From Ashinkailepas kermadecensis (Eukaryota; Arthropoda; Thecostraca; Neolepadidae): a stretch of DNA of 64,000 nt. The notes beneath the pieces were generated by a model. The model made no database searches. It saw only the letters and a list, made by a program, of their open reading frames with translations, and was not told the origin of the DNA. Position 1 is the first letter of the stretch, and the number at the start of each line of letters is the position of its first letter. A program made the position numbers and the translations under genes. Positions 22,400 through 34,399 of the stretch are shown here, one piece after another. Location: positions 162,501 to 226,500 of the forward strand of contig JAOTOM010004574.1 in the NCBI GenBank assembly GCA_034440615.1. Reading direction: 5' to 3'.

Positions 22400-24260
22400 G
22401 CGACCGAGACGCGTCTGCTCGCGGCGCCGCGCTCAGGCCCACTTGAGGGGTCCACGGGTAGATGTTGAGGATCGTGATCTGAACCAACGTGAAGGGTTTC
22501 TAGGCCAGTGAAGGGGACCCCGGCTAGTTGGAAGAGCCCGGGCTGACGGAGAGGGCCTTGAGCCAATGTGAAAGGTCTCCAAGCTGACGGAAAAGCCGAA
22601 GCCAAAGAAAAATCCCCAAGTCATAATGGAGGGGTCCAAATTTTTGAGAAAAAAAGACCTCCGACCTGGTTAAAAAGGCCCTGGGTCGTTACAGAGGACC
22701 TTGAGACGATGTAGAAGGGCCCCTAGCTGCTGTAGGGGATCTGGGACCGTCATAAATGGCCCCGAGTCCATGTGAATGACCCCAGGGCCCGACGGATGTG
22801 GCCCAAGCCGTATAGGGCACCTAGCCTGATAGAGAGGGCTCGCTGTTGAAAGAGGGCTCCGGGGCAGACGTGCAGGCGCAGGGCCCCTGAGTCGACTTTG
22901 ACTCACGCTAATGAAGAGGGGCTCAGAGCTGACAGCGGGCTTGACGCCAATGAAGAAGCAGTCCCAGAGCCACGGAGATGGCCGGGACCGAATAGGAAGG
23001 TCCCCGGTGCAACGCAAACGGCCTCTAAGCCCATGGAGGCTCTATGGGCTGTTAAAATGGCCCGCGAACCGACCGAGATGGACCCTGAGCCCCCTTGATG
23101 ACAGACCTCTTGACAGAAAGGGTCCCTGTTACAAAATTGACTTTTAAAAGGAATTACACTTCACATAAATGTCCAGAACCTCATCCAACCACAAGATCTC
23201 AGATTCCATCAGGCAAATGTGTGTCAAATGTGTCAAATGTGTTACATCGTCCAATGTCACTGTGTTTAAAAAAAGACAATTTCAAATTCAAAATAAAATG
23301 TGACCAGAAGGCAGCATGACAGGCCACATATTTTCCAGCTCCCTGTCACCTACATATTTTCCAGCTACCTGTACCACAATCCTGACATTTTCTAACTACC
23401 CCATCCGATCAACATAATATTGCATGACAGGGACACTCTCAGCGAGAGAAGGGACACGAAAGTTCAGGAAGCACCAGAATGCTGGATGACTCTTTGACCA
23501 AATCATGGATCCGCTACTCCTGAGGCATAAACAGGGCGTCTGAGGGCCGAAGAGGGCTGGGATGCTCTTGGAGTGCTAAACGGCCCCTGCGGGATGAACA
23601 GGACCCCTAAGAGCTGGGGAGGAACAGTGAGGGCCCATTTCAGAGCTGGAATGTCCCTGAGATGAGAGCTAAATATAGCTATTCAGGACTGCAATGGCCC
23701 CTAAATGCAAAAGACGATGAGGGCGGACGAGGGCTCCTGGGAGCCAGCGGGGACTGAAATGGTTTAGGGCTTCTGGTGTTTGAGAGAAAAAAAATCCCGA
23801 CGGTGATCGGGGCCCCATCAGAGCTAAGGAGAGTTCCGAGAGCCGGCGATGTTTGTTAGAAATTGTGGGGCCTGTCTCGGAGATGGATGCCTTTAAATGC
23901 TAGCCAGGGTTGTCGAGAACTAGGAAGGACCCACCTCGGAGCGGGTCCTTCCCGCAGCTGAACCGAGGACCCGACTCAGAGCCGAAATGTTCTTAAGAGC
24001 CAAAAATACTACCATAAAAGCGAGAGAGGGCCATGAGGGGTGAAGAGGCCCACTAAGTGCCAGAGAGGTCTATCTGCAGGCTGGGATACCCTTGAGGGTT
24101 GGACAGAAGGCTGGTCAGGGCATCTCATGATGTGAATAGGGTTCCAGGTGCTAGTGAAGACGACTTAGGGATCAAAAAGGCTATGGAATGCTCATCTGCC
24201 TTATGGCATCTCTGAGGGCATAAGAGGGACCTTGATGGATGGAGAGATCCATTTTCCAAA
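22400..24260 (+). repeat. Degenerate GAGGGCCC-type array, roughly 25-40-bp spacing
   Basis: Recurring motif of the form GAgGGCCcxxGAGCcgAtGgAGA, diverged, in two stretches (22400-23110 and 23520-24260) separated by unique sequence with a short GTGTCAAAT duplication at about 23217. The unit cannot be fixed by eye. No gene is supported in the region. Confidence 0.55.
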
Positions 24261-24271
24261 ATGTAAAATGG

Positions 24272-24298
24272 AATGTGTCCCACTGTGTGGGACACATT
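24272..24298. other. Perfect 11-bp inverted repeat (hairpin)
   Basis: AATGTGTCCCA, 5-base loop, TGGGACACATT. It lies between two copies of an AAAATGG motif. It could be a transposon end or a structured spacer; no function is claimed. Confidence 0.8.
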
Positions 24299-24489
24299 TT
24301 CACTGTATGAAAATGGAAAAGTCGAAGAGCGGGCATAAATAGGGGAGGGCTTTCTTTAGATCACCTGGACCAAGTCCTGGCTACGCCTTTGTCAGACTTA
24401 CGAGAAAACGGTGCCCGTTGTCAAGTGGTTTGTCAGTTGACAACCGACAAGCGAGTCGATACCAGCCGCCGGTCTGTGTGCCGCTAGGA

Positions 24490-25080
24490 CCGGGGACCTA
24501 CACTGGTCGTGTCAGCTCATACTGACGGTGTATGGCTGGCCTGTGTGGCGTCAGGACCGGGGACCTGCACTGGTCGTGTCAGTTCATAGGCGTCAGGACC
24601 GGGGACCTGCACTGGTCGTGTCAGTCAGTTCACTGAGGCGTCAGGACCGGGGAGCTGCACTGGTCGTGTCAGTTCATAGGCGTCAGGACCGGGGACCTGC
24701 ACTGGTCGTGTCAGTTCATAGGCGTCAGGGCCGGGGACCTACACTGGTCGTGTCAGTTCATAGGCGTCAGGACCGGGGACCTGCACTGGTCGTGTCAGTT
24801 CATAGGCGTCAGGACCGGGGACCTGCACTGGTCGTGTCAGTTCATAGGCGTCAGGACCGGGGACCTGCACTGGTCGTGTCAGTTCATAGGCGTCAGGACC
24901 GGGGACCTGCACTGGTCGTGTCAGTTCATAGGCGTCAGGACCGGGGACCTACACTGGTCGTGTCAGCTCATACTGACGGTGTATGGCTGGCCTGTGTGGC
25001 GTCAGGACCGGGGACCTGCACTGGTCGTGTCAGTTCATAGGCGTCAGGACCGGGGACCTGCACTGGTCGTGTCAGTTCAT
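24490..25080 (+). repeat. 42-bp tandem repeat, about 13 copies
   Basis: Unit CGTCAGGACCGGGGACCTGC plus ACTGGTCGTGTCAGTTCATAGG. Longer edge variants contain TACTGACGGTGTATGGCTGG. The 42-bp unit makes an open 14-residue repeat frame of 170 codons that has no support as a protein. Confidence 0.96.
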
Positions 25081-25100
25081 ACTGGTGGTGTTCGGCTGAC

Positions 25101-25269
25101 CTGTACGTGACATATTCTGACTGGCTGGGAGGCCAGCTCTGGCTCGACGACCATTCCGTCCTCTGCCGCCGTGTTGGCACATCGCCAAAGAACGACAGCG
25201 AGGCCGTCGGGGCTGATCTCGGCAGAGGCCGGGGTCGAGGCCGTCCAAATGGCAACACTCAGGCTCGGA
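25101..25269 (-). CDS. Candidate small exon beside the 42-bp array
   Basis: On the minus strand, acceptor CCTGATATCAG precedes 25269 and donor CACGTACAG|GTCAGC lies at 25100. The open frame reads like ordinary protein (ISPDGLAVVLWRCANTAAED and onward, ending VRICHVQ). The neighbouring array contains CCAGTGCAG|GTCCCC, similar to the donor context. A plus-strand frame is also open over the same bases, so strand and reality are both uncertain. Confidence 0.28.
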
Positions 25270-25708
25270 CTGATATCAGGCAGGGGAGGGTGTCGCTGAG
25301 GACTTGCAAATGTGCAGCTGTCATGGTCAAGGTTCCTTTGACCAGATCTGAACATTTCGCGACCACAGAACAAAGATCGAGAAAACAGCGTGGATAGAAT
25401 ATGGTAGAATATGGTAGAATATGGTAGCACAAGGAGAGGTAACAGAGTAGAGTGCGGGGCGGGACGGAGTCGGTGGAAGCGCGTGTTGGCTTCCAACCGT
25501 CCACCAATGCCAAGAACAGTTTGAGCATGCTATCGATAAATCTGGCACGGCTGGCAAGGAAAACGTTCTATCCATATTGAGGCTCGCAATTCTCAGTCGG
25601 CAACCCGAGGAGAAAGCTTTAGCCTTTCTGTGCGAAGTAAAGGGAAAGCTTGTTATGGAAGCGATTCTCGGTGGGGCGTGGCACAAAACTGTCTCGTCAT
25701 TTATATAT

Positions 25709-25710
25709 AG

Positions 25711-25744
<34 letters not shown>

Positions 25745-25775
25745 TCCATTTATATATATATATATATATATATAA
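25709..25775. repeat. (AT)n microsatellite, interrupted
   Basis: Two AT runs separated by tttatatattccattt. Confidence 0.95.
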
Positions 25776-25879
25776 CGCTTGCTGGCTCAGGGAATATTAT
25801 CGACCCGTTAAAGTGCATCTTATGGAGCACGACAAAACCTCTGTCGTGACGAAATTACTATTTCGAATGCCGTGTGACA

Positions 25880-27300
25880 TGTCCGCAGTTCCTATTTTAT
25901 CCGGTGGTGAATCCTATATAAGAAGACCACATTGTGATGTTTCTACCGGCGTGCAGCACGGGTGTGCCGATACTTGTCATTGCGGCGACATTCCGACGGC
26001 AGGTGGCAGCACCAGTCCGTGCGGGCCATGGCCCGGTCAGTGGATGGTGCTCGCTCACTGCACCACTGCAGAGCTGAAGCATTGCGGTCTGATTTGCATC
26101 ATAGTCTGCCGTGTGCAGCGGAATTGGGTCCCAGCACGGCCCAAGGTCACTGCAGGGACAGATCGATGCAACCATGGTGTCACGTGCGGGAAAGAGTCCA
26201 TGTTGATGTCATTGATGTTGTTTCTTGCTATGATACACAGAGAATGTCGGCATGTTCGCGGAAACTACCTGATCAAGCAGGGATGCAGATCTCTCATGAA
26301 TCCAGGGGTTCCAAGTCCTTATTTTCAAGATTCCTTAGCAGGGACCAAACCAGGTGGGGTCCAGACCCCCCGGACCCACCCGGGATCTACAGTCATGTTG
26401 TCACGTTATTTTGGAGAGGTGCGGCGCACTGCCATCTCGGATCACCATGGGTGCCGTCGCGGTGAGGTACAGGCGATACGTTTCTCCACACTGCGTGAAA
26501 TTTAACAATATGGCGCTGCATGGAAAATATCGACCGAAATCCTTCTTGCATCTCCTGTTCGGAATCGGTGGTGACATTCATACGGATGACGCCATGCATG
26601 GAGGAGGACCAGCGTCATAGCGCATCTTAAAGTCATAAAGTGTTTAGACTTAATAAGAGCCACAAGGGCCAAGCCTGTAAAGTGGGTCAAGCCATCAATT
26701 GAAGATACTTTAAGCCTGGATAAAAAGATACTCAACACCCTAACCAATACCGCATCCCAAATTCCAAAGAAGCTGTCCACCAAGATCTTACACACCTATC
26801 AATATCTATACACTACCTATACACTATTCACCCGTTCCCACGTAACACACACGTGGGTTGAGTGCCCTATCAATAAGTTTATATCTCCATTCAATTCCTG
26901 CTTAAAGGGGCCTGCACCGTGTACCCCTATTACCATAACAAATCTCACCCGATCTACCACAAATTACAACCCAAAAACAAGATCTCTCCATCCTAAGAGA
27001 AAGTTATCTACCCTATTTTTAAATACACTCCATGCGGGAGACGCCACAACATCAGCAGGCAGCCTATTCAGCAGCAGCAGCAGGCAGATCGATTCCATCG
27101 ATCAATCACCCTTTGACTGAACACCTGTTGACGTTTAACTGCCCATGTGAGGCATCATGTGCAGCTTTTCAAGTACCTACCGACAAGCCAAGTCAACATG
27201 AGCGGATAGCAAAATGGCTCCACAAAAATGTGTAGGACGTTGCCGCTGGTGAGAGTTTTGTCGTAGCTGACTGGTCGGCAGAAATTCAATATCCCACGGC
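25880..27300 (-). mobile_element. Interspersed repeat of unknown class, copy 2 (inverted)
   Basis: Reverse-oriented relative of 17310-18008. Block 2 spans 25880-26255 and block 1 about 27155-27300 (NFCRPVSYDKTLT here against NFCRPSGYSISLT in copy 1). The spacer between blocks is about 0.9 kb here and about 0.2 kb in copy 1. It contains no recognised domain, though a segment at 26346-26400 (GGTCCAGACCCCCCGGACCC type) resembles 42885-42930. Confidence 0.55.
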
Positions 27301-27447
27301 GGTATATCCTGCTCTGTCTGAAATATCCTGCTGTAAGATGGGCCATCCTCCCCATTTCAGGAGGTATATGACTAGACTCCCACGTCAGCAGGAGACCAGT
27401 TGCTAAGACCGGCAGCTGATGCGCATCGTCGATTGCTGTCAACCAAA

Positions 27448-27630
27448 GGCGCAGCCAATGGGGGGGGGCATGGGCCCAGCCGCCCTCCATAGCAACCAAA
27501 AATGCACGAGATTGAACAAAAAAAATGTTTTTACCACGTGAAACAAAAATTGTCGGCGCGCGAGACGCACCGAAAGCGTTTGATATTACTTGCCCCCCCC
27601 CACCCCACTTCAGAAAATCTTGGCTGCGCC
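27448..27630 (+). mobile_element. MITE-like element, copy B
   Basis: Starts ggcgcagccaatgggggg and ends cttggctgcgcc, an imperfect inverted repeat with G-rich and C-rich sequence inside the ends. It shares AGCAACCAAAAATG and a CGCGCGAG motif in the same order with 22-218 (minus). No coding capacity. Confidence 0.6.
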
Positions 27631-28035
27631 ACTGCTGTTAACTGCAGAACAGTACGTGGCGAGTGTTGATTGGCTCATCGCTTGACGGTTCATCTCTTAT
27701 TCGCATCAGTGATTTCCATACCAATTGTGCAGAAGGGTGAAGCTAGATATCGGCGATCGCTATTTTACGACTTAGGACGAAGCCCGAGCGAATCCCCGTG
27801 CTACGGTGCCAATTTTTCAGCTGAGCGACGCGGCCCGACCCGATCGTCTCGCTTTTTAAACTTCAATAACTTTTTTGTTGGTGCTTAAAGACCTAGCTAG
27901 TTTCCTCGGAATATGATCTTGTCCTTTGATCTTGATCTTTGTGCAGTTTTCGCCACAATATTATCCTTGAACTGCGCGCATTCTTTATTCAGAGGGAACT
28001 GTTTATTGGCGGGAAGTGCGCGGTGCCGGCTGGAC

Positions 28036-28172
28036 TGCCGCCGCTTTAGAGCTGGGCAGCCAGCCGCCGCTTTAGAGCTGGGCAGCCAGCCGCCGCTTTA
28101 GAGCTGGGCAGCCAGCCGCCACTTTAGAGCTGGGCAGCCAGCCGCCGCTTTAGAGCTGGGCAGCCAGCCGCC
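28036..28172 (+). repeat. 27-bp tandem repeat, 5-6 copies
   Basis: Unit GCCGCCGCTTTAGAGCTGGG plus CAGCCA. Confidence 0.92.
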
Positions 28173-28439
28173 GGTGAGGCAGTTGTGTCGCCGTCACGTG
28201 CCAGCAGGCCGGGCCACTGCTTGGCACGCTGATTAAGGCAAGGCTGTTAGCTTGTGTTAGCTTTGGTGTTATTAGCAGGAACATCTTCCTCCAACTCCGA
28301 GAAGGGAGTAAGAGGACTGGGCCAAAATGACCAGGCACAATTTTACACTTCTTAGAAGTTTCTTTCTGGGAAGCTTATAGAAATTGCAGATAGTTGCAGT
28401 TTCAGGTTATTTCCAGGGTCCATCTCAAATACTCCGCTC

Positions 28440-28600
28440 TCCCCCACAGCACAGGGGAACACACCTAGGTGTTCTACGCTAATGCAGACACCCCACAGGG
28501 CGCCGCTGACCCACTACTCCTCACCCACCCTCACAGAGCAGGGGAGCACACCCAGGTGTTCTATGCAGGCACCCCCAGGGCGCCGCTGCGCCATTGCGGG
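28440..28600 (+). repeat. Diverged duplication of about 85-90 bp
   Basis: Two copies of a segment with CACAG(C/A)(A)CAGGGGA(A/G)CACACC followed by (T)AGGTGTTCTA and a C-rich stretch ending CAGGGCGCCGCTG. Confidence 0.75.
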
Positions 28601-29069
28601 AAGAGGTGTGTTGCTGGGATGAAGGTATGGATGGGATAGGCTCCTTCACATGGGGTGCATACAGCTGCGCCCATGAGTTCACAGCAAAGAAGTGCAAAAG
28701 TTGACGGAAGCATAGTGTGGAAGCGAACACACAAGAACAATCCAACGCGCCGCTGTTGTGAGCAACGGAGAGTTCAGAGGCCAAATTATTCGTCCATTTT
28801 TGCTTGTCCAATGTTCATGGTTAGTGTCGGTAGATGCCTGGTGAGACATGTTCGAGTTGACAACTTCGCATTGTCACCAGCTGTGTGATACGTGTGGGAG
28901 TAGCCTACTGTCAAGCGCCGAGGCCGTGGCTCCTGGCGGCGGAGCTCCGCCATGCTGATCGCCTTGCCACCTCAGCCATCTTGCGTCTCGGTGCGGCAGT
29001 GACGCAGTTTGGCAGACGGACAATTAATGTTGACGGTTGTGAAACGTTGTGTAGTATCGATAACTGTGA

Positions 29070-31822
29070 CAACTCGTGACGTTTTGACCTGCGTGGTGTG
29101 TGACCGCCCTGAGATGTTGACAGTTGTGTGACGGTGACTGCTATGACGTGTTGACACGTGTGGTGTGTGACCGCCCTGAGGAGATGTTGACAGTTGTGTG
29201 ACAGTTGTGTGTGTGATCGCCCTGAGGAGATGTTGACAGTTGTGTGGCGGTGACTGCTATGACGTTTTGACACGTGTCCGCCCTGAAGAGATGTTGACAG
29301 TTGTGTGACGGTGACTGCGATGACGTGTTGACCTGTGCGGTGTGTGACCGCCCTGAGGAGATGTTGACCGTTGTGTGACGGTGCCTGCTATGACGTGTTG
29401 ACCTGTGTGGTGTGTGAGCGCCCTGAGGAGATGTTGACCGTTGTGTGACGGTGACTGCTATGACGTGTTGACCTGTGTGGTGTGTGACCGCCCTGAGGAG
29501 ATGTTGACCGTTGTGTGACGGTGACTGCTATGACGTGTTGACCTGTGTGGTGTGTGACCGCCCTGAGGAGATGTTGACCGTTGTGTGACGGTGACTGCTA
29601 TGACGTGTTGACCTGTGTGGTGTGTGAGCGCCCTGAGGAGATGTTGACCGTTGTGTGACGGTGACTGCTATGACGTGTTGACCTGTGTGGTGTGTGACCG
29701 CCCTGAGGAGATGTTGACCGTTGTGTGACGGTGACTGCTATGACGTGTTGACCTGTGTGGTGTGTGACCGCCCTGAGGAGATGTTGACCGTTGTGTGACG
29801 GTGACTGCTATGACGTGTTGACCTGTGTGGTGTGTGGCCGCCCTGAGGAGATGTTGACCGTTGTGTGACGGTGACTGCTATGACGTGTTGACCTGTGTGG
29901 TGTGTGACCGCCCTGAGGAGATGTTGACAGTTGTGTGGCGGTGACTGCTATGACGTTTTGACACGTGTCCGCCCTGAAGAGATGTTGACAGTTGTGTGAC
30001 GGTGACTGCGATGACGTGTTGACCTGTGTGGTGTGTGACCGCCCTGAGGAGATGTTGACCGTTGTGTGACGGTGACTGCTATGACGTGTTGACCTGTGTG
30101 GTGTGTGACCGCCCTGAGGAGATGTTGACAGTTGTGTGACGGTGACTGATATGACGTGTTGACCTATGTGGTGTGTGACCGCCCTGAGGAGATGTTGACA
30201 GTTGTGTGACGGTGACTGCTATGACGTGTTGACACGTGTGGTGTGTGACCGCCCTGAGGAGATGTTGACCGTTGTGTGACGGTGACTGCTATGACGTGTT
30301 GACCTGTGTGGTGTGTGACCGCCCTGAGGAGATGTTGACCGTTGTGTGACGGTGACTGCTATGACGTGTTGACCTGTGTGGTGTGTGAGCGCCCTGAGGA
30401 GATGTTGACCGTTGTGTGACGGTGACTGCTATGACGTGTTGACCTGTGTGGTGTGTGACCGCCCTGAGGAGATGTTGACCGTTGTGTGACGGTGACTGCT
30501 ATGACGTGTTGACCTGTGTGGTGTGTGACCGCCCTGAGGAGATGTTGACAGTTGTGTGACGGTGACTGATATGACGTGTTGACCTGTGTGGTGTGTGACC
30601 GCCCTGAGGAGATGTTGACAGTTGTGTGACGGTGACTGCTATGACGTGCTGACACGTGTGGTGTGTGACCGCCCTGAGGAGATGTTGACAGCTGTGTGAC
30701 GGTGACTGCGATGACGTGTTGACCTGTGTGGTGTGTGACCGCCCTGAGGAGATGTTGACCGTTGTGTGACGGTGACTGCTATGACGTGTTGACCTGTGTG
30801 GTGTGTGAGCGCCCTGAGGAGATGTTGACCGTTGTGGGACGGTGACTGCTATGACGTGTTGACCTGTGTGGTGTGTGACCGCCCTGAGGAGATGTTGACC
30901 GTTGTGTGACGGTGACTGCTATGACGTTTTGACACGTGTGGTGTGTGACCGCCCTGAGGAGATGTTGACAGTTGTGTGACGGTGACTGCTATGACGTGTT
31001 GATCTGTGTGGTGTGTGACCGCCCTGAGGAGATGTTGACAGTTGTGTGACGGCGACTGCTATGACGTTTTGACACGTGTGGTGTGTGACCGCCCTGAGGA
31101 GATGTTGACAGTTGTGCGACGGTGACTGCGATGACGTGTTGAACTATGTGGTGTGTGACCGCCCTGAGGAGATGTTGACCGTTGTGTGACGGTGACTGCT
31201 ATGACGTGTTGACCTGTGTGGTGTGTGGCCGCCCTGAGGAGATGTTGACCGTTGTGTGACGGTGACTGCTATGACGTGTTGACCTGTGTGGTGTGTGACC
31301 GCCCTGAGGAGATGTTGACCGTTGTGTGACGGTGACTGCTATGACGTTTTGACCTGTGTGGTGTGTGACCACCCTGAGGAGATGCTGACAGTTGTGTGAC
31401 AGTTGTGTGTGTGATCGCCCTGAGGAGATGTTGACAGTTGTGTGACGGTGACTGCTATGACGTGTTGACCTGTGTGGTGTGTGACCGCCCTGAGGAGATG
31501 TTGACAGTTGTGTGACGGTGACTGCTATGACGTGTTGACCTGTGTGGTGTGTGACCGCCTTGAGGAGATGTTGACAGTTGTGTGACGGTGACTGCTATGA
31601 CGTGTTGACCTGTGTGGTGTGTGACCGCCCTGAGGAGATGTTGACAGTTGTGTGACGGTGACTGCTATGACGTGTTGACCTGTGTGGTGTGTGACCGCCT
31701 TGAGGAGATGTTGACAGTTGTGTGACGGTGACTGCTATGACGTGTTGACCTGTGTGGTGTGTGACCGCCCTGAGGAGATGTTGACAGTTGTGTGACGGTG
31801 ACTACTATGACGTGTTGACCTG
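29070..31822 (+). repeat. 70-bp satellite, about 39 copies
   Basis: Largest array in the window. Unit TGACGTGTTGACCTGTGTGG then TGTGTGACCGCCCTGAGGAG then ATGTTGACCGTTGTGTGACG plus GTGACTGCTA, period exactly 70 (for example 29461 and 29531). Sequence variants such as GACAG/GACCG and GAGCG/GACCG are shared between distant units, which suggests homogenisation by unequal exchange. The edges contain shortened and more diverged units. Not coding. Confidence 0.97.
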
Positions 31823-31923
31823 TGTGCAACAGTGTGACAGTTATGCTGGTAGACATTGCATACATTGTGAAAATCGTGACATGTTGGCATACTAGGGTGG
31901 TGACAGTTGCGGAATGTTGGCAG

Positions 31924-32048
31924 GTGATAAGCGTGATGCTGACGGATCGACGCCTTCCGCCCATAAAGGAGTCGCATGGCGAGCCGCCACCTCAGTCTTC
32001 CAGACGTCCCGGCTCCCCGTCCCCCTCTTCTCGACCTGCCGCTGTCGG
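31924..32048 (+). CDS. Candidate exon at the right flank of the 70-bp satellite
   Basis: Acceptor gaatgttggcag (ending 31923) and donor GCTGTCGG|GTGAGC (32049). The frame is open throughout: MLTDRRLPPIKESHGEPPPQ followed by a Ser/Pro/Arg-rich tail. Phase 0 in, phase 2 out. The product is basic, Pro/Ser-rich and likely disordered. No domain recognised. It could belong to the same plus-strand gene as 11575-11670, but no joining evidence is visible. Confidence 0.4.
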
Positions 32049-32225
32049 GTGAGCGGCTCGGCTGACCTCCAGGTCGGGCTCAGTCAGGGCTGGCGGCAAA
32101 TTGACGCCCGTCGGGTTTCCGTGGGGTTGTGACCATCATGAGATCGTGCACATCTGTGGCGAGGCGATGCTAAGTCCAGCGGTCAGTTTCGGTCATCTGG
32201 GGACTGGGTGGTGGCAGCAGAGGTG

Positions 32226-32330
32226 AGTCAGCATTGAGGTGAGGTGTGGTGAGGTGAGGTCAGCAGAGAGGTGAGGTGTGGTGAGGTGAGGTCAGCAGAG
32301 AGGTGAGGTGTGTCAGCATTGAGAGGTCAG
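32226..32330 (+). repeat. GAGGTGAGGTGTGGT-type repeat
   Basis: Short irregular array of GTGAGGTGTGGTGAGGTGAG and CAGCAGAGAG units. Confidence 0.85.
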
Positions 32331-32498
32331 CAGCGATCAGTGCGAATCATTACAATGGTTAAGAGCTCGTAGCACAGAAATATTTTTGGCGGCGAAGAAC
32401 AAAATGCGGCTAACAGTGAGTGCCGGTCAGTCGTGAGCAGGACAATGGCACGAGAAAGAGGAAAAACACGCTGACCTTTCCGCCAACACCATGCAGTG

Positions 32499-32670
32499 GT
32501 AGAGCCAATGTCAGCCCACGCTGAGCTTTCCATCGCCACAAAGGTACGGGTGAATGTCAGCCCACACCAAGCTTTCCACCACCACATAGGTTCACATAGG
32601 TACCGGTGAATGTCAGCACACGCCCAGCTTTCCACCACCGCAAAGGTACGAGTGAATGTCAGCAGCATGC
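32499..32670 (+). repeat. About 45-60-bp tandem repeat, 3-4 copies
   Basis: Units begin AATGTCAGCCCACGC(T/C) and contain AGCTTTCCACCACC and CAAAGGTACGGGTG. The middle unit carries an internal CACATAGGT duplication. Confidence 0.85.
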
Positions 32671-32719
32671 AATTGCGTGCGACCCATTTCAGCGAGTGGA
32701 ACTTGAGCGACTGCACTTT

Positions 32720-33490
32720 GAAGCAAGTTTATGCGATAGCAAGCGACTGCGGCATCTCAGCGATTGAAAATACAGCGTACACAATCTGAGCGCATGTATT
32801 TACGACAATTGCGCATGTTATGTGGACAAATTGACAGATTTTCTGCAAGTTATTTACATCTCATTTAATTCCATGTTCTTTTTTTGCAACTTACTAAGAT
32901 CAAATTGGTGCCATAGTTTTGAACATCGCCACTCACGTAGCAGAGTAGTAACTTGGAGCAATATTTTTTTAACGTAAGTGATATGAATTGAGCAAATGCG
33001 AAGCCAACGAGAGATTAGAAGAGAAAGAAATAATCGAACATGGATGCTAGGAAATTCAACGTTATTGCGGTTTGATACTTGTTATGCACCACATTCAAAG
33101 CTATGATATTTACGTTGCAAGAATTCCACAAGGGTTTTTAACTGGTGGGTTTCAATAATTCGCTTGAAATTTGCTAAACACCGATGTCCTGTTTTTCCGC
33201 ACGCCTTCCCTCAAATCCCACCAGGAACCGCACTTATTCTGCATGCTGAACAGCTTATTCTTTTCAACATATTTCGGTGATTCCAAATAGTTAATAGTCC
33301 ATTACGCATCATTTCAATACCCTCACGTCAGCTCTCCAGCTTAGTATCTTTCCAAAGCATGCATTCGCTTATAAATATGCACAATTGTCGTAAATATAGT
33401 CGCCCGCCTTGAGTCCTTGCTCTATTTACACTTATTCAGATGTCGTAGCCGCCTAATTCGTCAGCTCGTTGAAATTCTACTTCCTCAGAT
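32720..33490. other. AT-rich unique stretch without supported gene
   Basis: No exon, RNA gene or array recognised. Confidence 0.45.
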
Positions 33491-33496
33491 AGGCTC

Positions 33497-33672
33497 GCTT
33501 AAAGTTCACTCGCTCAAATTTCACTCGCTCAAACTTTACTGGCTGAAATTACACCGCTCAAATTGCACTCGCTAAAAATACACTCGCGCAAATTACATTC
33601 GCACAAATTACACTCACGCAAACTGCACTCGCCCAAATTACACTCGCTCAAAATACACTCTCTCAAGTGTCT
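33497..33672 (+). repeat. 15-bp tandem repeat (CACTCGCTCAAATTA)
   Basis: About eleven diverged units. The 15-bp length gives a 5-residue periodic frame (KLHSR-like) that is a repeat artefact. Confidence 0.88.
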
Positions 33673-34019
33673 CAAGTCCTTCAAATTTAAAGCCTTGATT
33701 ACATTAGCTTGCCATTCCAACGTCTCCACATGTCGTCCCCCTCAAGGAAATGGGCCTATAGCACGTATAAAAACGTACTTATTTCTCAGTGAAATAAATA
33801 CGTTTTTAAGGATCAGGATTGGATGCGGTGCCGGTGCCTATCAGCAAACTTAGCTAATTCCACTGCGGCCGAACTGAGTGTCGATTGAACGTGCTTGCAT
33901 GGGTGCTTGCGGTAATATTCCCTGAGGAATGTGACATGACAAAGCTTTGTGATTAGAAAAGTTAATGGAATCTAGGTATCAATTATTGATCATTTTATAA
34001 TCACATTTACACTGCCAAT

Positions 34020-34112
34020 GTGAATCAAATGTAAGTCGAAGTATGCTATGTTTATGGTAGTCGATGTAAGTAATGTAAGTCGAAGTCGAAGTATGCTATG
34101 TTTATGGTGAGA
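34020..34112 (+). repeat. Local duplication of about 45-65 bp
   Basis: AATGTAAGTCGAAGTATGCT followed by ATGTTTATGGT occurs twice. The second copy has an extra GTCGAA. Confidence 0.85.
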
Positions 34113-34124
34113 GTAGTTATGTAA

Positions 34125-34316
34125 TTGTTTCGACATCGGCGACTTGAGGAGTTGGAACGGGCGGCAAAATCAGAGCGGAATATTCAGCCGGTGCTAGTTC
34201 CGAGTTGCGGAATCCAATTCCAGCGGCTTTCCGGTGGAGATGCAGATGGGCTGGTAACGCATTCGGTGACTCTGTCCCGGCGGACAGCAGGAGCTGTCAT
34301 TAGCTCGGCCAGTTAA
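34125..34316 (+). CDS. Weak open reading frame, hypothetical
   Basis: A 63-codon frame with a mixed, protein-like composition (RRLEELERAAKSERNIQPVL and onward) ending at a stop at 34314. No domain, and no confident splice acceptor before it. It may be an exon of an unrecognised gene or chance. Confidence 0.2.
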   Translation: MFRHRRLEELERAAKSERNIQPVLVPSCGIQFQRLSGGDADGLVTHSVTLSRRTAGAVISSAS

Positions 34317-34335
34317 ACCGACCGCCGCCGACCAC

Positions 34336-34398
34336 ATAAACGTCCACGTAGCGTCCACACAAACGTCCACATAACGTCCACATAACGTCCACACAGTC
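34336..34398 (+). repeat. ACGTCCACATA short tandem repeat
   Basis: Five or six units of ACGTCCACATA/ACGTCCACACAA. Confidence 0.85.
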
Positions 34399-34399
34399 G

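Noticed and set aside
24528..25040. 170-codon repeat protein
   Set aside because: Artefact of the stop-free 42-bp unit.
29070..31822. CRISPR-like repeat-spacer array
   Set aside because: The 70-bp units are contiguous with no unique spacers, and the DNA is eukaryotic.
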